From positions 372,001-436,000 of the forward strand of contig JADJQY010000042.1 in assembly GCA_016712505.1 (NCBI GenBank): a stretch of 64,000 nucleotides of DNA. The letters are read 5' to 3'. Positions 19,195 to 27,747 of this stretch are shown here, in pieces (within the stretch, counting starts at the first letter, position 1; each line of letters starts with the position of its first letter). The stretch is from Candidatus Eiseniibacteriota bacterium (GTDB lineage: Bacteria; Eisenbacteria; RBG-16-71-46; CAIMUX01). The translations under genes and the position numbers were made by a program. Under the pieces are notes generated by a model, which saw only the letters and a program-made list of their open reading frames with translations, had not been told where the DNA came from and ran no database searches.

Positions 19195-19863
19195 ATGCTG
19201 ATCGAGGTCTTGGATCTCGAGGTCGCCTTTGGATCCAATCCGGAGCGACGGGTGGTCGTCGACCTGCCGCGATTCACCCTCGCCCCGGGCGAGGCGGTGG
19301 CCATCACCGGTCCGAGCGGAACGGGCAAGTCGACCTTTCTGCATCTCCTCTCGGGCATGTTGCGCCCGACCCGGGGGCAGGTTCTGTTCATGGGGCAGCA
19401 GATCGACACGCTGTCCGAGAGAGAGAGAGATCGACTGCGCGCCTCGAAGATCGGACTGATCCATCAGGGAAGTCTGCTGCTTCGGCACCTGACGGTAAGG
19501 GAGAACGTGGAGCTGGCGCTCGCCTTTCATCCCGAACCGCGACCGGAACGGGTCGGCCTGCTGCTTCGGAGGCTGGGAATCGACGCGCGGGGACGGCAGA
19601 AGGTCGATACCCTCTCATTCGGTGAGCGGCAGCGCGTGGCAATTGCCCGAGCCCTGGTCGGCGCGCCGAGCTTGGTCCTGGCCGACGAACCGACGGCAAG
19701 CCTCGATGCCGAGAACGCGCGCGCGGCGTTCCATCTGTTGCTCGAGGTGGCCCGGGAGGAGAACGCGGCCCTCTTGGCCGTCACCCACGATCTGACGGCG
19801 CGCGAGGTGTTCGCCGACACGCGGGACTGGCTCACCCTCAATCGGGCACGAGGTGACGCGTGA
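19195..19863 (+). CDS. ABC transporter ATP-binding protein, LolD/MacB type
   Basis: The start was placed at ATG 19195, where family similarity begins (M-L-I-E-V-L-D-L). ATG 19132 would add 21 unusual residues. The 222-residue ATPase has Walker A G-P-S-G-T-G-K-S-T (residues 39-47), a Q-loop (I-H-Q-G-S-L-L), signature L-S-F-G-E-R-Q-R and Walker B L-V-L-A-D-E-P, followed by the D-loop and switch His (V-T-H-D). It energises the FtsX-like permease encoded next. The two overlap by four bases (GTGA at 19860). The pair belongs to the lipoprotein/macrolide/metal type of ABC exporters that work by mechanotransmission. Confidence 0.9.
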   Translation: MLIEVLDLEVAFGSNPERRVVVDLPRFTLAPGEAVAITGPSGTGKSTFLHLLSGMLRPTRGQVLFMGQQIDTLSERERDRLRASKIGLIHQGSLLLRHLTVRENVELALAFHPEPRPERVGLLLRRLGIDARGRQKVDTLSFGERQRVAIARALVGAPSLVLADEPTASLDAENARAAFHLLLEVAREENAALLAVTHDLTAREVFADTRDWLTLNRARGDA

Positions 19864-21122
19864 ACGCCCGGGTGCTGAAGACACTCTTCCTTCTGCTGGT
19901 GCGCGACGCCGGGCGGCGGAAGCTGCCGCTCGCCATCGCGATCCTGGCCGCGGGACTGGGTGGCGCGCTGGTGCTCTCGACGATCGCCGCGGGTGCGCGA
20001 GCGCGGAGCGCATTCAACGCCGCGGGCGCAGGCTTCGACGCGGTGCTCGCCGCCCGGAGCAGCCCGCTGCAGTGCGTGCTGAGCGGCATCTTCCACCTCG
20101 AACCGTTCATCGCGAACCTGCCCTGGGATTTCTACGTCCGGATGGCCGACGATCCTCGTATCGAGGTGGCGATCCCGATCGCCGGAGGCGATTCGTACGA
20201 GGGGATTCCGATCCTCGGCACCGACGCGGCGCTGTTCGAGGTCGCGGGTGAGCCGGAGCGCTGGCGGCTGAGTCGCAACAGTCGACTCTTCGACCCGCTC
20301 CGGCGCGAGGCAGTGATCGGGAGCGTCGCCGCGGCGGAAACCGGTTTGAACCTCGGCGACCATTTCCATCCGGCGCACGGGCCGGAGGAAGGGGGCGAGG
20401 AGCACGACGACGAGTACCTGGTGGTCGGAGTGATGGAGCCGACGGGCTCGCCCGCCGATCGGGTGATCTGGATTCCGCTCGAGGGGGTTCTGCGCATGTC
20501 GGGTCACATGCTCCAGTCTCCCGACGGAGCCTACGCCCCCGATCCGGACGAGGAGATCCCGGATGATATGATGCAGGTGAGCGCGGTCCTCCTCCGGGTG
20601 CGCGACACCTCCTCGGGCTTCTCACTCGATCAAGAGTGGAACCGTGACGGCCGGGACGCGACCTTCGCCTGGCCGGTCACCCGCCTGGTTGCTTCGGTGG
20701 TCCAGCGCCTCGGTTGGGTCGAAGCGGTCTTGCGCGCACTCTCCTGGTTCACCGTGCTGGCCGGTTTCGGATTCCTCTTTGCCATCGTGCACCATTCGCT
20801 CCGCGAACGACGGGGCGAGCTGGCCACGCTCCGCACCGTCGGGGCGCCGCGCAGTGTCGTGATCTCGATCCCGTTCCTGGAAGGAGCGGTGTTCGGCGCG
20901 CTCGCGGGCCTGGTGGCGTACGCTCTGCACCATGTGATCCTCGTGATCGTGGCGCGGTATGTGCGCTCCGAGACCGGACTCGACCTGAGCGGCGGCGGCT
21001 TCGATCCGACCTACGTGACCGTGGCAGCGCTCTTCCCGCTCTGCGGCGGACTGATCGGTCTGCTGGCCGGACTGGGGGCGTACCGCTGGCAGCCGACCGA
21101 GTTACTCCGGAGATCGGGGTGA
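19860..21122 (+). CDS. FtsX-like ABC permease with His/acid-rich loop
   Basis: GTG 19860 overlaps the ATPase stop. The 420-residue protein has one N-terminal transmembrane helix (about residues 22-42), a large periplasmic domain, and three C-terminal helices with the FtsX motif R-G-E-L-A-T-L-R-T-V-G-A (about residues 320-331). The periplasmic domain carries an unusual cluster at residues 167-182 (H-F-H-P-A-H then E-E-G-G-E-E-H-D-D-E) with four histidines and seven acidic residues, which looks like a metal-binding loop. Together with the following DUF3299 lipoprotein this recalls zinc-associated ABC loci such as Vibrio zrg. The metal role is an inference. Confidence 0.85.
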   Translation: MNARVLKTLFLLLVRDAGRRKLPLAIAILAAGLGGALVLSTIAAGARARSAFNAAGAGFDAVLAARSSPLQCVLSGIFHLEPFIANLPWDFYVRMADDPRIEVAIPIAGGDSYEGIPILGTDAALFEVAGEPERWRLSRNSRLFDPLRREAVIGSVAAAETGLNLGDHFHPAHGPEEGGEEHDDEYLVVGVMEPTGSPADRVIWIPLEGVLRMSGHMLQSPDGAYAPDPDEEIPDDMMQVSAVLLRVRDTSSGFSLDQEWNRDGRDATFAWPVTRLVASVVQRLGWVEAVLRALSWFTVLAGFGFLFAIVHHSLRERRGELATLRTVGAPRSVVISIPFLEGAVFGALAGLVAYALHHVILVIVARYVRSETGLDLSGGGFDPTYVTVAALFPLCGGLIGLLAGLGAYRWQPTELLRRSG

Positions 21123-21724
21123 GGAGGGACCGTGCTCGGTTGCACCGGAGGTGGATTCTCGCAATCGGCCTCTGCGCGGTCGGTGGGCTGACCGCTGGGT
21201 GTCGCGAGGAGGAACGGGCGCCGGTGCCGGCCTCCGGTGCCCTCATCCGCGGCGGCGGCGAGGCCGATTCCGCGACGCAGGCGTTTCGCGTCGTCCGGAA
21301 GGGAAGCTCGATGCAGGCGGTGGAGCGGGGCGGACGACGCTACCCGCACGTGCCCTTCCCCACGCTCTCGGGGTTCTTCTACAGCGCCGATCCGAAACTC
21401 ACCGTCGATCAGATTCCGGACGCAGTCGACGCTCTGGCCGGACAGCCGATATCGGTCCGCGGCTTCATGTGGCCGGTCGAGGGAGATGCCCAGTCGATGG
21501 TGCAATTCGCGCTGCTCGAGAGCCAGCTTCTCTGCTGCTTTGGCGTCACCCCGAAGCTGAACGAGTGGATTCTGGTCGAGTGTGAGAGCGAAAAGGGGTT
21601 TCAGTACTACCCGGACCGCCGGGTCACGGTCTGCGGCGATCTCGAGATCGGGCCGGTGGTCAAGAACGGGAAGATCGAGAGTCTCTACCGGCTGAAGCAC
21701 GCCTCGATGGTCCCGCCGAAATAG
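21119..21724 (+). CDS. DUF3299-family lipoprotein
   Basis: GTG 21119 overlaps the permease stop by four bases, so the two are translationally coupled. A signal segment ends in the lipobox L-T-A-G-C (Cys at about residue 22). The core has the DUF3299 features R-G-F-M-W-P, F-A-L-L-E-S-Q-L-L-C-C-F-G and V-C-G-D-L-E-I-G. It is 201 residues long, close to the usual size. DUF3299 proteins often sit beside FtsX-like ABC genes. The paired cysteines in L-L-C-C-F-G are typical of the family and may bind a ligand or metal. Localisation is a membrane-anchored periplasmic protein. Confidence 0.85.
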   Translation: MRRDRARLHRRWILAIGLCAVGGLTAGCREEERAPVPASGALIRGGGEADSATQAFRVVRKGSSMQAVERGGRRYPHVPFPTLSGFFYSADPKLTVDQIPDAVDALAGQPISVRGFMWPVEGDAQSMVQFALLESQLLCCFGVTPKLNEWILVECESEKGFQYYPDRRVTVCGDLEIGPVVKNGKIESLYRLKHASMVPPK

Positions 21725-21736
21725 TCGCGGCGGGCA

Positions 21737-22507
21737 TTAGCGAGGCGCCGCAGCCGCTCGGAAGGCCTTCCGGCGAGCGCCGGAGCGATAGTAGTCCGAG
21801 GTCGACCAGAGCGCGCCGATCCCACCAATCAGGATGCAGGTCACGACCAGAGCGTTTCCGACTCCACCCCGGAGTGACTCCTTCCAGACCAGCAGGAGCA
21901 GCATCGGGGAGAGCGAGGCCCCAAGCGCGGCAACGTCGAGCGACTTGCGCATGCTCTCGCGCGTTTCGAACAACTCATAGGGGGTCAACTCGAGCTCCGC
22001 TCGGTGGCGGTAGGCATGCAGATAGAGCAGGGCAAAGACGAGATAGACCGCAACGAAGCCCGCCACGTAGGCAAGCCAGAACCAGGCGAAATGCTCGGAG
22101 GGAATCGCGGCCTCGAGTTGGTCCTGGCCCGAGAAAAGAGAAGCCGTCAGTTTGGAAAAGAGGAACTTCAGCGGGTAGGTGAAGAAGAGCACCACGAAGA
22201 GCAACGCGGCGTTCAGCCAGAGGACGACATCGTCCTCCAACCCATAACGGCGGAAGTAGGACCACTGCCACTGCCAGATCGAGAAGATCACGCTCGAAGT
22301 GAGCGCGAATCCCACGAAGCCGCGCATCACCTCGATCAGCTCCGCTGCGGTATCCGGCACCTCGAGCGACACCACAAGCAGGGTCAGGGCGAACCCGAGC
22401 ACCGCATCGGACAGTCCCTCGAGTCGGGAAACCTCACGGCCCCGCCAGCGAAACTCCGGCTCGATCGAGCGATTCGATTCGAACAGCAGTTTCCGCAGCG
22501 AAAGCAT
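21737..22507 (-). CDS. TMEM175-family (DUF1211) membrane protein
   Basis: The protein has 256 residues with about six transmembrane segments. Its first helix contains R-L-E-G-L-S-D-A-V-L-G-F-A-L-T-L-L-V-V, which corresponds to the F-S-D filter-helix motif of bacterial TMEM175 potassium channels, here with L-S-D in place of F-S-D. These proteins form K+-permeable channels in the inner membrane. It is encoded immediately downstream of the APC transporter on the same strand, with a four-base gap, so the pair is probably an operon. Confidence 0.75.
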   Translation of the reverse strand: MLSLRKLLFESNRSIEPEFRWRGREVSRLEGLSDAVLGFALTLLVVSLEVPDTAAELIEVMRGFVGFALTSSVIFSIWQWQWSYFRRYGLEDDVVLWLNAALLFVVLFFTYPLKFLFSKLTASLFSGQDQLEAAIPSEHFAWFWLAYVAGFVAVYLVFALLYLHAYRHRAELELTPYELFETRESMRKSLDVAALGASLSPMLLLLVWKESLRGGVGNALVVTCILIGGIGALWSTSDYYRSGARRKAFRAAAAPR

Positions 22508-22511
22508 CGGC

Positions 22512-24527
22512 CTACTCGCTCATGAGGAAGATCAGCGGCCGGACATCGTCCTCGGGTGTCCAGTCCCAGTACCGGAGCAGGATTTGATAGACCATGAGCC
22601 CGGTCTCCCCCTCCCCCCAGATCAGATAGCGGAACGATTGGCTCATGAGACTCTTGCGGGTCAGGCCGAGGAAGATCGAGACCGGATCGAGCAGCTCACT
22701 GATGTAGGCGATGGTATTGGCGATCGCAACCGCTCCGGTCACGTCGATGATGTAGTTTCCCCCATCGCGGCGGACCCGGACCTGCACCGGCGCGAGGAAC
22801 TCGCTCCGGTTGTCGATCAGGTCGACGTGAATGAAGGCCAGCGGTCCCTGGGCTTGATAGTAGCGCCGTATTTCCTCTTCCTTGCGCTTGCGCGAGAGCT
22901 GCTTGGCCCGGGCGAGCGGCACCAGGTTGATCTTCTTCCCGGTGATGTTCTTCCACAACTCGGCCGACTCACTGTCGGTGAACTCGATCTCGGTCACCCG
23001 AAGTTCGGTGGCGCGGAGATAGCGCGAGATGCCGCTCAGCGAGAGGACGATCAGGATGAAGATGCTCGAGATGATGATGCCGTCCGGCCGCTCGATGATG
23101 TTCTCCACGAAGGTGTAGCCGAAGACCACGGTCATCACCCAGAAGTAGATCGAGAGCCACGCCTTGGCGACTCCTCCCCCCTGCCGGTACTCGTGCCAGT
23201 TGGCCAGCGACACCGCGGTCGAGGCGGAGAGGATCAGGGCGAGCACTCCGGTTGCGTAGGCCCCCCCCTGCGCTTCCACATCCGCCTTGAAGACGATGGT
23301 GACGATGACGCACAGGGCGAAGATCACCAGCACCAGCGGACGACGATGCGCCACCCAGCGCGGCGCCATGCCGAAGCGCGGGAGGTAGCGCGGAATCAGG
23401 TTCAGCAAGCCGGCCATGGCCGAGGCGCCGGCGAACCAGAGAATCATGATGGTCACGATGTCGTAGACCGTCCCGAAACCGTGACCGAGCAACTCGTGGG
23501 CCAGGTAGGCGATGGCGCGCCCCGCGGCGTCTCCTCCCTCGTGGTAGGCATGCTCCGGAATGAGCAGGGTGGTGACGAAGCTCGAGAGCAGCAGGTAGAA
23601 ACTCATGATGAAGGCGGCGGCGGCGAGCAGCTTCCGCGCATTCCCGATCCGCCCCCAGGGAACGCGCGACTCCGCCGGACCGACCACGGTGGTGGTGTCC
23701 CCGGCCAGGTGTTGCGGCTCCGGCTGGTCCTTCTTGCCCCCCGACACCAGCGGCATGACGGAAACGCCGGTTTCGAATCCCGAGAGCCCGAGCGCCAACT
23801 TGGGGAAGATCAAGCCGGCTGCGATCAGCAGCGAGGTCCAGTCCGGATGGAGAGCGAAGAGATGGCCGCGCCAGTTCGGCAGCAATTCGGGGTGGTTCAG
23901 GATCTCGAAAAAGCCGCGCCCGAGAACCACGAGATTCAAGAGCAGGTACGGCACGGCCACCGCAGCCGCCACGCCGATCGCCTCCGCGAACCCCTTGAGA
24001 AAGACCAGGGCAAGGAGGGCCATCAAGCCGAGTGTGATCGGCATCCGCGCATCGCCCAGGTAGGCGTGGAAGAGCGGGTTCTCGATCGCGTGCTGAGCCG
24101 CGTCGGCCGCCGAGAGGGTGATGGTGATCACGAAGTCGGTCGCGGCGAAGCCGAGCATCACGAGCACGAACAGCTTCCCCATCCATCCGGGCAGGAGGCT
24201 CTCCAGCATCGCGATCGAGCCTTGCCCGGCATAGGAGCGCGCCGCCACCTGCGAGTAGATCGGCAGCGCCCCGAGCAGGGTCACCAGGACGAGCAGCGCG
24301 GTCGAGACCGGCGCCAGCGCCCCCGCCGCCAGAAGCGCAATCCCCGGTTGGTACCCCAGGGTCGAGAAGTAGTCGACCCCGGTCAACCAGAGCACCATCC
24401 ACCACGGGTGGGTGTCGTGCGCCTGTCCCTGATGTTCATCCGGCCCCAACAGCCACCGCCCGACCGGAGTCTTCGGCTTCGCGGTGCGCGGCACGGGCAA
24501 TGCTCGAACGGGTCGAATCGGGCTCAT
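22512..24527 (-). CDS. APC-superfamily amino acid transporter
   Basis: I chose ATG 24527; the long frame upstream is rich in Arg/Pro/Ser and looks non-coding. The 671-residue protein has twelve or so transmembrane segments beginning W-W-M-V-L-W-L-T-G-V-D-Y-F-S-T-L-G-Y-Q-P, a signature of large APC permeases, and a cytosolic domain of about 180 residues at the C-terminus. The domain recalls those of KUP-like or regulated permeases. The substrate is not predictable. It is followed by the TMEM175-like channel gene, so the two may cooperate in ion and solute balance. Confidence 0.8.
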   Translation of the reverse strand: MSPIRPVRALPVPRTAKPKTPVGRWLLGPDEHQGQAHDTHPWWMVLWLTGVDYFSTLGYQPGIALLAAGALAPVSTALLVLVTLLGALPIYSQVAARSYAGQGSIAMLESLLPGWMGKLFVLVMLGFAATDFVITITLSAADAAQHAIENPLFHAYLGDARMPITLGLMALLALVFLKGFAEAIGVAAAVAVPYLLLNLVVLGRGFFEILNHPELLPNWRGHLFALHPDWTSLLIAAGLIFPKLALGLSGFETGVSVMPLVSGGKKDQPEPQHLAGDTTTVVGPAESRVPWGRIGNARKLLAAAAFIMSFYLLLSSFVTTLLIPEHAYHEGGDAAGRAIAYLAHELLGHGFGTVYDIVTIMILWFAGASAMAGLLNLIPRYLPRFGMAPRWVAHRRPLVLVIFALCVIVTIVFKADVEAQGGAYATGVLALILSASTAVSLANWHEYRQGGGVAKAWLSIYFWVMTVVFGYTFVENIIERPDGIIISSIFILIVLSLSGISRYLRATELRVTEIEFTDSESAELWKNITGKKINLVPLARAKQLSRKRKEEEIRRYYQAQGPLAFIHVDLIDNRSEFLAPVQVRVRRDGGNYIIDVTGAVAIANTIAYISELLDPVSIFLGLTRKSLMSQSFRYLIWGEGETGLMVYQILLRYWDWTPEDDVRPLIFLMSE

Positions 24528-24785
24528 GCGCGAGGTTCGCTTCTCCTCCTGCTCCCTGTTCCTCCGGGCGGGCGGGGAAGCCCGCGCTTTCGCGAGCGCA
24601 GAGGATTGCGGGGCGGACCCGAGGTTGCAACTGGAAACGGGCGGGGACGGCGAAATGCCCCGGGGCTGGCTGCGAACCCGCAGCCGATTCGTCCATTGCC
24701 GCTGAATTCGCGCGGACGTAGCATTGCCCCCGGGATCTGCCTCGCGGAGCCGGGCTTGGGGGCGCGAGGCGATGGGAGACATGCC

Positions 24786-26222
24786 ATGCACGCCACTCCT
24801 CCTCGGTGCCCCGGAGAGCGGATCGAATCGCGCACGCGACAGGATCGGCGGCGAATCGCGCTCTGCGGCCTCGCTCGCACCCTGGCATGGTGCTCCCTCT
24901 TGGTGATTGGCGGCTGTTCGGACGATGAAGTGACATTCGTCGTGAACGAGCCGGACCAGCCGATCCTGCTCGTCGATGGCTCGGTGAGCGACGCCGCGTC
25001 GGGGAGCCCGCTTCCGGACGCCAGGATCATCGTCGAGGGTGCAAACCCGGAGTTCACCGCCGCTCACACCGACGAGGACGGGCGTTTCTCGACCCCCTAC
25101 GTCACCCGCGAGTCGACCGTTCTCCGGATTCAACGCGCGGGATATCTCCCGGCGCGCGGTCCCCTCACGCGAATCGGACGGAGGGTAGGGGGACACCAGT
25201 GGCGGGTGGCGGTGGAGCTCAATCCCGATCCGATGGCCCCGCGGGAGTACTGGTTCGAGCCGGCGCAAGTCTGGCTCGAAGAAGGATCCACGGGCACCTA
25301 CGTGGCAGTCCGGCGCTCGTCCGCGGAACAATGGGCGAGCGTCCCGTTGCGCTGGTCGTTTGGGTCGGCCGGTTCCGGCGATCTGTCGTTCGAATCCGGA
25401 GGGCTACGACTACTGTTCGCTAACCGAGGCCTGCTTTCGGCGCGGCCAGTCGGTTTGCTGGGTTCACGTGAGCGCATACCAGGATCGCCGTCAGGAGGGT
25501 CTGGAGCGGGCGGTCCTCTGGCTCGACGTGCTGGCGGGCGAGCAAAGAGGGATGGATGATCCTCGCGCACTTTCGCTCGAGGTGGCCGATCGCGAGGTGC
25601 TGGACGCGCCGCGCGACGTCGCTATCCCGCTCGGTGTGGGCACGCGCTGGTCGATGCTGCACGCCACCACCGTGAATGGCGGAGAGGGATCCAGCGCCGA
25701 CGTTGAACCCGTGCGGAACCTGGAAGTCGCATCCAGAATGAACTGGCGGGGGTCGACTACAGCGTGCTCCATCAGGAACGTGGGCCGTGGTACCTGCTGC
25801 GGAAGGAGGGGGCTAAGGTCTTCGGGCTGGCTGCAGCGGATCTGGAGAGTTCGAGTCCGGCTCTCCCCTACCTGCTCGCTGACTTCGCCGCCGGGACGGG
25901 AGCGAGTTGGCAACAGGGGCCGGTCACCCGAGACGATCATCATGGGCATCCGCTCGCCGAGAGGGTGAAGACGACGATGCTCGCCCCGGTCCGGATCGGT
26001 ACCCCACAGGGATTCGTCGAGTACGCGCGTCCCGTCTCGGTAGAGCGCGAGATGTCTGATGTAACGGGAACGAGCGTAGCGACTCTATCCGAGATTTGGA
26101 CATTCTCCGATTACCGGGGTCTGATTCAACTAGAGCGGACCCTGATGACCGACTGTCGCCCGTGCCACCTACCCTACCGAGGAGAGATCTACCGGCAGCT
26201 CGAGCACGTGGCTGTGCCGTAG
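24786..26222 (+). pseudogene. Lipoprotein with carboxypeptidase-regulatory-like domain (two frameshifts)
   Basis: ATG 24786 follows GGGAG. A signal peptide ends in the lipobox V-I-G-G-C. The N-terminal 90 residues form a CarboxypepD_reg-like beta-sandwich (D-G-S-V-S-D-A-A-S-G-S-P-L-P-D-A, then T-D-E-D-G-R-F-S-T). Register is lost at about 25398-25403, where one G too many sits in CCGGAGGG, and it is regained at about 25740, where one G is missing before AACTGG. Reading across both gives one continuous protein of about 478 residues ending at 26222, with a C-terminal C-R-P-C motif. As written, only 258 residues of the first frame are made. Function of the rest is not recognised. Confidence 0.65.
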
Positions 26223-26465
26223 GCGGCAATTCGTCGCTCACCGCACGTAGACAATCCGCGCGATTTCGAGACGAGGCCAGGCACGGACCCAGAGGCGGCG
26301 ATCATCACCCTCATCCCACGTGACGAATGGCATCCCAGAGGGCATTTGTCCGGGCACGAGGCGGCGGACGCGAGCCCGGTGGTAGACTGCCGGGCGGTCG
26401 ATGCACCGGCCGGGGAGAGGCGCTCCGCAGAGGGGAAGTCGTGCGGCACGGGGCCCGGAGGAAAC

Positions 26466-27110
26466 TTGGATCGGGAACAGCTCGTCGAGGGACTCGCGCG
26501 GAAGGACAACCGCGCCTGGACGGCGTTCTTCGCCGAGTTTGGCGGGCTGATCCGCGCGGTTGCAGCGCGTACGGGGCTGGCCAGCGCCGACCAGGCGGAG
26601 GTGTTCCAGCGAACCTGCGTAAGGGTGTTGGAGCGGATTGACACCCTGCGCGAACCGCGGAGCCTGGGTGCCTGGACGTTCGGCATCGCCGCCCGCGTCT
26701 CGCTGGATGTACTGCGGGAGCGGTCGAGGTCTACCTCGTTCGAGGAAGCGGCGCCGTCGATCGAGCGTGAGTCCGAACTCGGTGCCGGCGCGCCGCCAAG
26801 CGTGCTCGAGCAGATGGTCGATCTCGAGAGTGCAGCCGCGGTACGGGACGGCCTGGCGGCGCTTGATCCGCGCTGCCGACGCCTCTTGAGCGCGCTCTAC
26901 CTGGAGGACCCACGACCGAGCTACCGGGAGATCGCGGAGCGGGAATCGATCCCGATTGGGGCAATCGGCCCGAACCGCGCCCGGTGCGCCGAACGCCTCG
27001 CCGTCATCCTCAAACGAGCTGTATCAAACGCGCCCCCGGTCCGGTCTGGGGACACGCGCGCGGAAACACCCTCCCAGCGGGGAAGGAAAGGAGCAAGGGA
27101 TGACCAATGA
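26466..27110 (+). CDS. ECF-type sigma-70 factor
   Basis: TTG 26466 is preceded by GGAGGA at three bases; earlier in-frame ATGs lie in poorly conserved sequence. The product has 214 residues. Region 2 covers about residues 10-80 (W-T-A-F-F-A-E-F, A-E-V-F-Q-R-T-C, S-L-G-A-W-T-F-G-I-A). Region 4 contains Y-R-E-I-A-E-R-E-S-I-P-I-G-A-I-G-P-N-R-A-R-C, the G-P-x-R-A-R-C variant found in ECF groups of Planctomycetes and Actinobacteria. It would direct RNA polymerase to a specific promoter set. The next gene encodes a zinc-type anti-sigma-like protein and overlaps its end by 11 bases. Confidence 0.9.
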   Translation: MDREQLVEGLARKDNRAWTAFFAEFGGLIRAVAARTGLASADQAEVFQRTCVRVLERIDTLREPRSLGAWTFGIAARVSLDVLRERSRSTSFEEAAPSIERESELGAGAPPSVLEQMVDLESAAAVRDGLAALDPRCRRLLSALYLEDPRPSYREIAERESIPIGAIGPNRARCAERLAVILKRAVSNAPPVRSGDTRAETPSQRGRKGARDDQ

Positions 27111-27747
27111 CCGGATCGACCCGTCGGCCCACCTGGACTGGGAGACGCTCTTCGAACAGGTCGAAGCGAACCACGCGGTCGACTCGGGCGCAGCGACTCA
27201 CCTCGCCGGCTGTGCCGCCTGCGCGGCGGGTCTCGATCGGGTGCGTGAACTCCACGCGCGCCTGACCGCGGCAGCCCTCCCCCAGGCTCCGGCGGAATGG
27301 ATCTCCGCGGCTCGTCTGGCGCTCGGCCTCCCGCCAAACTCGCCGGAAGGTCCGGATGCCGTCGTTCGCGCGGCGGCGCCACGCCAATGGGCAACAGGAC
27401 TGCGCGAGGTCTGGGCTTCCTTGATCGCCGTTCCGGACACCGCGCTGGCCGGAGTGCGCGGGAATCCGATCGACGGGAGCGGTGCGCGTGTCCACTCCGC
27501 GGCTGGGTATGTCATCTCGATCGCGGAGAGCACGAAGGACGGGAGGCGTCACCTCCTCGGTCAGGTGATCCCGCCGAGCGGATCCGAGGTGCCGGCGAAC
27601 GCCGTTGCCCGGGCGCTGTTCGACGATCGCACCGAGGACGCCGAGATCGGAGAAGATGGAGACTTCGGCTGGAAGGGGCTCCCGGCCGACTGTTCCGAGA
27701 TCGACGTTCTGGTCGGAGACCTCTGCCTACGCATTCCCCTCATCTGA
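27100..27747 (+). CDS. Anti-sigma-like protein with zinc motif
   Basis: ATG 27100 follows GGAAAGGAG and overlaps the sigma gene, so the two are co-translated. Residues 35-42 hold H-L-A-G-C-A-A-C, the H-x3-C-x2-C motif of ZAS anti-sigma domains, which bind and sequester ECF sigma factors. There is no transmembrane helix, so it is a soluble regulator. The C-terminal 90 residues (G-Q-V-I-P-P-S-G, then E-D-G-D-F-G-W-K-G-L) look like a transthyretin/carboxypeptidase-regulatory-type beta-sandwich. The next gene encodes a TPR-CHAT protease, which makes regulated cleavage of this protein an attractive model (inference). Length 215 residues. Confidence 0.75.
   Translation: MTNDRIDPSAHLDWETLFEQVEANHAVDSGAATHLAGCAACAAGLDRVRELHARLTAAALPQAPAEWISAARLALGLPPNSPEGPDAVVRAAAPRQWATGLREVWASLIAVPDTALAGVRGNPIDGSGARVHSAAGYVISIAESTKDGRRHLLGQVIPPSGSEVPANAVARALFDDRTEDAEIGEDGDFGWKGLPADCSEIDVLVGDLCLRIPLI

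Noticed and set aside
22299..24785. Long open frame opposite the APC transporter gene
   Set aside because: It is a mirror frame of the transporter, with His/Gln/Arg-rich composition; only its end, from 24786, encodes the lipoprotein.
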